The notes beneath the pieces are model-generated. The model was given only the letters and a program-made list of their open reading frames with translations, did no database searches and had not been told where the DNA came from. A stretch of DNA of 30,141 bases from Pelargonium cotyledonis (lineage: Eukaryota > Streptophyta > Magnoliopsida > Geraniales > Geraniaceae), in the NCBI GenBank assembly GCA_036897625.1, contig JAYMTA010000381.1, positions 1-30,141 on the forward strand, in the 5' to 3' direction. The position numbers were made by a program, and so were the translations under genes. Positions 22,155-30,141 of the stretch are shown in pieces (position 1 is the stretch's first letter; every line of letters starts with the position of its first letter).

Positions 22155-24275
22155 ATGTCGACCAAAACCCTAATTCGCGCCGGAGCTTCTCTCGTGAATC
22201 GGCTATTTGCGAAGCCAATTCTTCGCCAGAACCTTACTTCGACTCACCACATCGTGTCGCCGCCGCCGCCGAGCTTTCAGATCACGCCGCAGCTATTTCC
22301 GTCTCTCTCCAAGGTACAGCCACCTCTCCGGTTGGACCAAAACGACGAAGCTGACTCCATCAACAGCGTCTCTTCCCATGGATTCCTCTACCCCAATGGC
22401 CTACCTAACCTCCGATTCTTCCTACCAGAAGGTATTAGTTTCTGTTTCGCGTATCAATTTGCTGCTAATTATTTTGATTATTTGGTGTCGATTGGTGGGA
22501 ATTTTCGGAAATGAGCATAGAATTTGAGATTTGATTGCGGGTAAATTTGTTTTTTTTTTTTTGGTGAGAAAAATGTTAGATTTGTGTTTGATTGTTTCTA
22601 GTTCACATGATCTAGTTTGTTATGGTTGTTTCCATGTTTTGTTGATTATTGAGTAGCAGAAATATGTTGACTCTGAATATTTCTTGACATGACACTGTCA
22701 GTTTTGTGAGAAAAATGTAACCTTTGTGTTTGATTGTTGATTGCTTATTCACATGTTCTAAATTGCTTACAACTTTTTCTCTGTTTTTCTAATAATTGAG
22801 GATCAGAGATGTTTTGACACTTCATTTTCTTATATATGATGCTGTCAGTTTTTTCTGAGAAAAATGTAAGCTTTTGTGCTTGATTGTTGTATGCTTGTTC
22901 ACTTTATTCATTTTTTGTATGGTTGTATCTCGGTTTTATTGATTATTGAGGAATTATGATGTTTTGGCTCCTCATTTTCTTTGTTATGATGTTAGCTGTT
23001 CTGTTAGTAAAATTTAAGCTTTGTTTTGGATTAATTCTTGGTATATTTATACGGCTATTTCTTTGTTTTGTTAATTATTGAGGAACAGAGATGTTTTGGC
23101 ACTTCATTTTCTGAGATACGATGTTATTGGGTTGGTGAGAAATATTTAAGCTTTGTGTTCGATTGTGGCTTGCTCTCACGGTTTAAGTTTATGGCTGTTA
23201 TATATCGAGGAACAGAGATGTTTCAGCGCTTCATTTTCTCAGATATGATGTCATCAGTTTTGTGCAAGTGCTAATCATATTACTGTGAAACACTTTATCT
23301 GGAAGCTTTTTTGTCGATGAGTTACTCTTAAGGTTGTTTTGTAAGCTAGTGGTTGAAACGAGATTTTTGCTCAATGTAGTTTCTTGACAACTTCTAGTGA
23401 CGTTTCAGCTTAAAGCTTAGGCTTTAGAGTAGCTAGTGGTTGACAGCAACGGTATGAATTCGACCAATTCAAAACAAAATATCATAGTTTGTGACCAAAT
23501 TGTAACAATATGTACAGTTTGGGGACTAAGTTGGAACAAAAATCAAATTGGGTACTAATTCTGAACAAAATAAATAGTTAGGGACCGAAATTGAACATAT
23601 TTTACCCCTGCCCTGCATAATATAGTTGATCATCGTTTTCTTCATTAATTTCTCATTTTAGCCAAGGGATAGGAAGGAGAACAGTAACTAAAGGTATTTT
23701 GGGCACTGTATATATATATTTATATTTTTATGTCATGTGTCAATCATGTGATGAGAGAGAATGTATACTACGCTCAGCCTAACAACAATTTAGTTTTATG
23801 AAAGTACACGGTAATTATGTGATGGAAAGCAAAGTTCGCAGTAGATAAGTAAGTTTTTAGGTGAGGTACGTGGCGTTTATATGAAATTTCCCCAAATATG
23901 AATCTCATGACAATGTAGTGCTCCTGCTGGTTATCGAATTCTGGTGGGGATAAATTTTGTTTTGGTGAATCACTTGACAGTTGACTCTACTTGTTTTCAT
24001 TCCATCCAGCTGGAGATTCATCAGATGAGCCAATGATCTTAATGCCTAAACGTACATACCAACCCAGCAACCTCAAGCGTAAGAGGAAATGTGGTTTTGG
24101 TGCTCGGTACATCTCTCTCTCTCTCTCTCTCCAATTATACATATATGTATATATCGTTAATACTAATCCTTTGATTGTTGCACTTATGCACATGAGCAGC
24201 ATGTCGACCAAGGGTGGGAGAAGGGTCATTGCCCGAAGAAGGGCAAAGGGTCGGCATAGACTTACAGTTATTTAG
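22155..24275 (+). CDS. Mitochondrial large-subunit ribosomal protein bL34m
   Basis: Structural protein of the mitochondrial 50S-type subunit, where bL34 contacts 23S-type rRNA. Exons: 22155-22431, 24010-24106 and 24200-24275; 149 aa. The first ~90 residues are Arg/Ser/Pro-rich and poor in acid residues over the first 40 ([20 protein letters not shown]), as in a mitochondrial presequence with a plant-specific linker. The last 45 residues are the whole bL34 domain: [20 protein letters not shown], then [20 protein letters not shown], ending LTVI. Bacterial bL34 is about 46 aa, so the mature protein may be short if the presequence is removed far downstream. Intron 1 is 1578 bp and contains a tandem array. 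A plastid form exists in plants, but the presequence and domain wording favour mitochondria. Confidence 0.92.
22561..23270. repeat. Tandem array in bL34m intron 1
   Basis: Five degenerate copies plus a partial one, starting near 22561, 22702, 22850, 23000 and 23131, spaced about 130-150 bp. Shared phrases are GTGAGAAAAATGTAA, TTTGTGTTTGATTGTTG, TTGATTATTGAGGA, CAGAGATGTTTTG and CACTTCATTTTCT. Confidence 0.85.
23486..23604. repeat. 30-bp minisatellite in bL34m intron 1
   Basis: Four degenerate copies of a phrase like AGTTTGGGGACTAAGTTGG followed by AACAAAA start at 23486, 23516, 23546 and 23575. The GGGAC(T/C)-AA-TTG wording is common in plant dispersed repeats. Confidence 0.6.
24113..24131. 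repeat. (TC)n microsatellite at a bL34m splice donor
   Basis: About nine TC units begin six bases inside the 93-nt intron 2, directly after the donor GTACAT. Confidence 0.8.
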
Positions 24276-26115
24276 CACCTCCCTCTTACCGTCATTCAGT
24301 TGAATCAGCACCAAAAATCCAGAAACTTCTCTTAGTTTATAGTAAGCATTAGCAAACATGAAAAAACCATCACTGTTTTGATGGAAATTATAAACAATTT
24401 AGATGGAAAATGCTTTTGTTTAGAGATACTTGGTCTGTACTTGTTGAGACAATTCTATTCTATTACGCATAATGCATGCATGCATGCTTGAAACCATATC
24501 TCGTCTCCAATTGCGTACTTGTATTAAGTGGAAACTAGAAACCATTATCCGTGTAAAGAGTATGATACTCACAATCTTGCAAATCACTAGTTGTGCTGAT
24601 CGGATCTCCATTGCCCCATAAAGTAGTTTTGCCGCTCAACTTCTCTGTAATTCTACAAAGTGTCTATTGTGAAGTCTTGTTACCACCGAGCATGTGGATC
24701 AACTGACGTGTTCTATCACACCCGTAAAGTCTCAAGTTCGGGAGTGTCTGAAATTCAGACCACATTTTTTGTGTGTGGGTGTAGTCACATGAAATATGAC
24801 TATTTTTGAGGTTAGGTTGGAGTTGTAATTGAGAAACTGCTGATTGAGTTATGCAAACTCACACTCACTGCCACATTTATATGTAAAAGCCACATAAACT
24901 CGTGAGCATATGAAATTTGGACCAAAACGTGACCGACAGTCTAAATGACACATGAACTATCTGATTCGCAAACCTTCTAAACTCTAACTTCACTCTTCAA
25001 AATACTAAAATGAGTGAAGTTTTGAATTGCAAGCTGGAGATTGTCCATTGCACAAAAATTCTTGAGTTTAGTTGGATCTGATAGAGCTAACGATTTAGTC
25101 CCAAAATGCCTGCACTAGAAACCCAACAGCTGATTTTGGGGCACAAAAATTGATCCCGCTAATTTTCATGCCGGTTTGGATCTATGTTTCTTGAAAAATG
25201 ATGGGCCGGGCTTGACATCCCACACATTTTTATGTGAAACGTAAACTCAATCCGACATGTGGCTAAACGAATCCGCACACCTCGAAAGTGAAGTTCGAGT
25301 TAAACATTTCCAACCTACAATTTGAGAAAACCCAACTCGTCGAAGGCATAAATTGGCACATCATCTAAGAGGTCAAAACCTCATTTTATATTTTATTTTA
25401 CAAATTACTTTCCTTCTTCAACAAATTAACAACAATAAGTTCATATTAACTTGAGGAGAGCTACCATATTTTGTAGCTCAATGACCTAATCAACCTCATT
25501 TCAAGAAGAGTATAAAATAGGGTTTCAACTTAATTTAGATTTGCAAGAAGAAAATTAAAAAGTTTAGGTCAAGGAGAGCTAGGAATTTATTTGAACAAAT
25601 TGGTGTAAAATTTGAGATTCAGCTCCTATATCTACACTATCTAAAAGTCAAGGTACCTTAAAACACCTATCCGTAAACTTTGCCTATAAAAACAACAATA
25701 ATTGCAATAAATTTTACTACTTCCATACAATAAATATATTGAAATTGACCATGCAATATCTGAACTTTCACAAGAAGGAGAGTTTTATTTATAATATATT
25801 AAATATAAATGCAAAAAATGAAAATTTTATAGATATATATTTTCAGATGAACACAAACAAACATGTGAAGGACCTTAATTACTACACACCCAAATATTTA
25901 TGGCATTACTAACTGAAGACCCTGAACTAGCAACACTTAGGTTTTCTACAAAAAGACCTGAAAATAATTACCATCTTTATGCACACATATAAATAATATT
26001 TTATTATTTCAAAAGAAAAATTAAAAATGGCCTTGCATGTATCAAAATCATATTTTAATAATACACAAATACCTAATTTACCCCAACACCAACATTACCA
26101 TTTATTTCTGTGTCT
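24276..26115. other. Convergent intergenic region, bL34m / MYB26
   Basis: AT-rich, holding both 3' UTRs. A short ATGC repeat lies at 24472-24487 and a transposon-like block at 25081-25367. I see no coding sequence. Confidence 0.6.
25081..25367. mobile_element. Possible hAT-like element
   Basis: Left end TAGAGCTAACGATTTAG; reverse complement of the right end TAGATGATGTGCCAATTT. About 285 bp, with internal GGGCCGGGCTTGACATCC and AAACCCAAC-type phrases. Ends are less alike than in the other members. Confidence 0.4.
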
Positions 26116-28205
26116 CTATTGATGATGCCAAGAGCTTGATGGGATTAGATCACCGCCGTTCATCACAAACTGGCCGCCGGCTGCGGAGAACAGCGACGAT
26201 GACGTGGACGACAGGATGGCATCAATGTAATTATTGTGGTCCACTTGGTTGACTTGCAACATTGGCATGTGTTGAAGGCTAGGGTTTATCATATTATTTG
26301 AGCCATCAACATGAGCTTCTTGTTGAAGCAAAAGAGAAGATGAAGAAGAAGAAGAAGATGGGATGCTACAAAGACTCCCATTTACGATCTCACAAAGCTT
26401 GGGCATGGCGGGCGGCGGTGGCGGCGGCGGAGTAACCATTGGAGCAATGTTGTGCACAAAATTGGAGCCATCAAAGGATTGTGAAGGTGGTGGAAGAGAG
26501 GAGGCTTCAATGTTGGTGAAAATGTTGTAGTGATGATCATAGGAAGATGATGAGTTGTTCGGGTTCGGGTTCGGGTGCAAGAAATTGGGGACCATGTGAT
26601 CATCAAATGATTGGAGCATTGGAGGAGGAGGAAGGTGAAAAAATGGGTGGTTTTGGTGGTGGTCTTGGGGTTGGAGGAAGCTAGGGTTTGCTATGTTGAG
26701 CAAGGAAGAGAAGAGGTTGTTGGGTTCTTGATGGTGGTGGTGGTCATGGCCATTGCTAGGGTTTTGAGCTATGTGGCCTGTGAAGGTGGTTGGGGTTAGA
26801 GATCCACCATTGGAGACAAGGTGGTGGTGGTGGTGGTGGAGGAGGTGGTGTTGAGGAGGAGGAGAGGATAAGAGGAGCTTCTTCTTGATGCTTGAGTTCC
26901 AAAAGTTCTTCACTTCATTGTCTGTTCTTCCTGGTAGATGTTTTGCAATTTGAGCCCATCTATATATGAAAAAAAAACATTTAAAATACGTCAGTATGTA
27001 CTCTATATTGTATTTGATGTCACAAGATGCACAATATCGAACAAATAGACGAAAAGACCAGATTCTTGTAGAAAAAAGCACGATTCATCAAGCAAATACA
27101 TTAGTATGCACCCTATACTTTGTGAAACTAAAAATAAAATAGCGGTTTCTTACAAAGAAGCGTGCCAACAAATCGGATAGAAAAATAGAAGAGAACATAC
27201 TCTTCGAAGAAGAATTTATTAGTATGTAATCCATAAAAAATCACACAACTCAAACACCAAACAAATAGATGTCGACAATTCAATTGAAAATAAAATCATA
27301 CTCACTGAATGTCGACAATTTAATCAAAAAAAAGTTAGAACATACTCTTGTAGAAAAGAACTTCGTAAAACAAAAAATACATTAGTACGTATTCTATGCT
27401 CTATATGTGATATCACACAAAACATCAAAATTGAACAAACATGTGATCAAGTCAAGATCATATGATCTTGTATATGAAACTCAACGATAAAGAAGACTCC
27501 AACATGAAAAAGAAGAAGAATCGTTCACTGAAAATACGTACATCAATATGTACCCTACACTCAATCAAATAACGCAAAAGAAAATATAAAAATCGAACAA
27601 ACATGAGTTGATCAAATCGAGATCCGTATACGAGAGAATCAAACTCTTGATCGAACTAGAACCGTGTATCGAAAACCACATCAATACGTACTCTACACTC
27701 CATCAAACTAACAACCGTCAAGGAACATCTCAAGAAACCCGTTTCCAACGTACAGTACAACATCAATATGTACTCTATACTCCGCGAAAAAAAAAACTCG
27801 ACCCTCAAAGATCATGTATATGAAGAAACCTGTTTCCAAGAATACTATGGAGCTCAATGATGAGAGCAGCTTCTTGGGGAGAGAAGCTTCCACGCTTGAG
27901 GTCAGGCCTCAAATAATTTATCCATCTCAACCTGCAACTCTTGCCACATCTCTGCAACCCTGAAACATTAAACAACACAAACACAAACACATAAACATAA
28001 ACTTTTCTATTTTCTCTTAAAGAATCAAAACAAGAACAAAAAGAGAAAATAATATGTATTTATATATAGTACCAGCAAGTTTGGGCACAGAGCTCCAGCA
28101 ACCATGGCCATAGGTTGAAATGTAGTTTATGAGCTTCTCATCTTCTTCTGGTGACCAGAGACCTCTCTTAACCTTCTGCTTGTTGCAGCAAGAGTGATGA
28201 CCCAT
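26116..28205 (-). CDS. MYB26: R2R3-MYB transcription factor, MYB26 type
   Basis: In Arabidopsis MYB26 switches on secondary wall thickening in the anther endothecium and is needed for anther opening; the same role is inferred here from the matching DNA-binding domain. Exons: 28205-28073, 27959-27830 and 26959-26116; 368 aa. R2 has W17, W37 and W57; R3 has F70, W89 and W108. The start [17 protein letters not shown] and the R3 wording [20 protein letters not shown] are distinctive of MYB26 rather than the related MYB86/MYB61 group. R3 lacks the bHLH-binding signature, so partner-independent action is likely. The C-terminal region (from about 117) is low-complexity: His runs, a seven-Pro run near the middle, Ser runs, and a tail ending SSSWHHQ. 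Both introns fall at the usual R2R3 positions. Intron 2 (26960-27829) is filled with tandem repeats. Confidence 0.93.
26985..27845. repeat. Seven-unit degenerate array filling MYB26 intron 2
   Basis: The core CATYARTAYGTAYYCTAYAC recurs (plus-strand reading) near 26989, 27098, 27216, 27380, 27540, 27678 and 27760, spaced about 80-165 bp. At 27733-27753 the phrase GAAACCCGTTTCCAACGTAC copies the exon 2/intron 2 junction GAAACCTGTTTCCAAGAATAC (27825-27845). Confidence 0.85.
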
Positions 28206-28206
28206 T

Positions 28207-28224
28207 TCTCTCTCTCTCTCTCTA
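28207..28224 (-). promoter_or_regulatory. GA-repeat in the MYB26 leader
   Basis: A GAGAGAGA tract on the coding strand lies directly before the ATG. GA tracts are known targets of plant BPC (GAGA-binding) proteins, but the tract may also be a simple microsatellite. Confidence 0.45.
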
Positions 28225-28305
28225 GAGACAACAACAATGACCCAATCAAGTTCAGTACATTGCGTAATATATAATAATCATTTTCTTTATTTATTTAACT
28301 ACAGA

Positions 28306-28313
28306 TATTTATA
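28306..28313 (-). promoter_or_regulatory. Candidate TATA box of MYB26
   Basis: TATAAATA on the minus strand lies about 100 bp before the ATG, giving a predicted leader of about 70 nt. A second candidate, TATATAAA at 28425-28418, would give a leader of about 185 nt. An upstream ATG at 28260 (ATG TAC TGA) falls inside either leader. Confidence 0.45.
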
Positions 28314-28429
28314 TTCAAAAGAGAATCAAGAGAAAAGAAAAGGCATATGTGATGGGTCTTCTCTCTATGGTTTCGTGTAGCTAAATAGCCCTAGCTAGTG
28401 GACGATAGAGAATATAGTTTATATACTAG

Positions 28430-29846
28430 TATTTATGGAGAAGGATTGAAGTAAATATTGTATTTATAATTTATATGTATATGTTTCCATGTATTTGAAT
28501 AATTTGATATACCCAAGGAACATGTTTAGGACAGTGAATAATTCTACTTTAGCTCAAATAAACCTTCTTACTAGGATATAATATTATAAAAAACATGTAC
28601 ATAATCTCACTTGAAAATAGTCACTTTCTTTATATTTAAATATGAGCAAAATATTGATTCGTCGTCATATGTTAGCACTCGTATTCAATCACTCCGTCTT
28701 AGATTAATCTTTCATTGCTTATATCAAGACAAAACACTCTGCTCTGTTTATACATGAAAAAATACATGTGAGGATATACATGAAAAATATATATTAATTT
28801 CTTCTATATATATGCATGTATATTATGATTTATATAAAGTATATATATTTTTAGTGAAATAAAAAGGGGTGAGGTGGTGTAAATAAGTACCAACAATGGT
28901 ATTGGTGAAGGAGGTGTGGTCCTCCCATAAGTTGAAATTAGGGTTTGTGGCAAAAGGTTAAAGCTGCAGTTTCTCATTGTAAGGACTTTGTATGCCTTTT
29001 AATGGGATCTTCTCTTACACATGTCACCCATGCACCACTTGTGGGTCAATCTCCATATTCTGACCCTCTCTCATGCTTGAGTCAAGTGTTCGATGTCTTA
29101 TTGTACTTTTATTGCACCTTCGGATAGTATTAATAAAAGTTACGAATAGCCTATCAAAAAAAATTCTCCATATATATGTGAAGAAATTAATCACATTTTG
29201 ATAAGTTGATGATAAACGGTTTAAATTGCTATATGTCATTTTGATTTTTACAAATAAGTGTTACATCAATATCTACAAAGTTAAAAAGAAAAAGAAAAAA
29301 CATCATATTATTAAAATGTTGCTATACAAAATACAAAATGCAAAAGGCTATCAATTGTGTATGAGCTGACCAGTGAATATTATACGAATTGGATTGATAC
29401 ATACGTTATAATTACATAATGTTGGCATAAAATTGACATGACGCGCGTTCTGATTAATCAGATGAGTGTCTTGTCATTTAAGTAACATTTTAGTTATTTG
29501 TTGTAATTCAATGTTTATCGGTTTGAGGTCGAGTTGAAGTAACACAAATCAATCTGATCCAAATAAAGGTTCGAATTTTGAGTTTTGAAATTGATTTTGT
29601 GTTTTAAATTTAGAATGTGTGAGTTCCAATTCTAAATTTGATTGAGTTTATTTTATATAACATTCAAAGCTAAACAAATTTGTATCAAATTTTGAGGAAT
29701 GACCATATCCATAAAGCTAACAAATTGAGTTTTTCAAGTTTACTTTATAAGGCAGCATACGATGGAATTCAACTCAAATAAGTGTGAGTTTCATGGTTTC
29801 GGATAGAATTTCAAAATTTTTGAGAAATATATATGGGCTCTCACTA
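28430..29846. other. AT-rich intergenic DNA upstream of MYB26
   Basis: Rich in TATATA runs (28770-28860). Probably contains distal MYB26 promoter. No gene, RNA or bounded mobile element is visible. Confidence 0.55.
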
Positions 29847-30141
29847 GGGGTGTGCATCGGTGCAGAACTGGACCGGACCGAATGGTAGGGAATAATGGGA
29901 TCGAAGATCGGACCGTTTACTATCGGTCCATGGACCGGACCGGGACAGGACCGAATAGACCGGTTTCAATTTTTAAAAATTAAAAATTAAATTTTTAAAA
30001 CAAAATATTAGAAAAATAATACCAATAATTAAAATTTAAGTCATTGAAATCAACAATAATGAAAAATAGTGTACTAAAAGTGATTAATTATTATTTTTTA
30101 AATACAATTATTAATCGAATATATTTTAAAATATATATTTT
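29847..30141. mobile_element. Left end of a repeat element running off the window
   Basis: Starts TAGGGGTGTGCATCGGTGC, a familiar hAT-type non-autonomous end in eudicots, followed by many CCGGACCG/GGTCCATGG phrases and then AT-rich sequence. The right end lies beyond 30141, so size and target duplication cannot be judged. Confidence 0.45.

Noticed and set aside
24200-24212. bL34m exon 3 begins with the same ATGTCGACCAA string as the start of the gene, suggesting an internal duplication or alternative start
   Set aside because: The Met-Ser-Thr-Lys here is part of the conserved bL34 domain and the similarity ends after 11 bases. Chance is the simplest explanation.
26382-26799. Frames overlapping MYB26 exon 3 on both strands
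   Set aside because: They arise from the low-complexity His/Pro/Ser codons of the MYB26 tail.
29560-29580. GGTTCGAATTTTG, resembling a tRNA T-loop
   Set aside because: No acceptor stem, anticodon arm or D-arm can be formed around it.

Overview
This is a gene-dense stretch of nuclear DNA from a land plant, almost certainly a eudicot. The evidence is AT-rich intergenic DNA, GT-AG introns with T-rich 3' ends, and six intron-split genes belonging to plant-typical families. I cannot name the species.

Layout: (1) 2076-5663 (+), a seven-exon cell-wall invertase with the 9-nt mini-exon characteristic of plant acid invertases. (2) 6481-10695 (-), an eleven-exon NAP1-type histone chaperone ending in a CKQQ farnesylation box. 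(3) 11931-15725 (-), a twelve-exon organellar glyoxylate/succinic semialdehyde reductase (GLYR2-like). (4) 16427-20542 (-), a ten-exon SurE-family protein. (5) 22155-24275 (+), a three-exon mitochondrial ribosomal protein bL34m. (6) 26116-28205 (-), a three-exon R2R3-MYB of the MYB26 type. All exon junctions given here were read by hand from splice signals and reading-frame continuity, and the spliced frames close at 578, 360, 354, 367, 149 and 368 aa.

The genes do not form a pathway or operon. They are neighbours: sugar unloading, chromatin assembly, aldehyde detoxification, a SurE-family nucleotidase fold, mitochondrial translation and anther secondary-wall control. Invertase and NAP1 converge, SurE and bL34m diverge across 1.6 kb, and bL34m and MYB26 converge.

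The unusual content is non-coding. Four of the six genes carry unrelated, decayed tandem arrays (units of about 110-260 bp) inside a 5'-proximal intron: NAP1 intron 1, SurE intron 1, bL34m intron 1 and MYB26 intron 2. In SurE every repeat unit contains a copy of the real 3' splice acceptor. In MYB26 one unit contains a copy of the real 5' splice donor. The NAP1 core promoter (TATA box plus E2F-type site) is the first of three copies spaced about 400 bp apart upstream of the gene. A family of short hAT-like inverted-repeat elements sharing the end motif TAGAGCTRRCAATTTG is scattered through introns and intergenic DNA. I found no rRNA, tRNA, CRISPR or organellar sequence.
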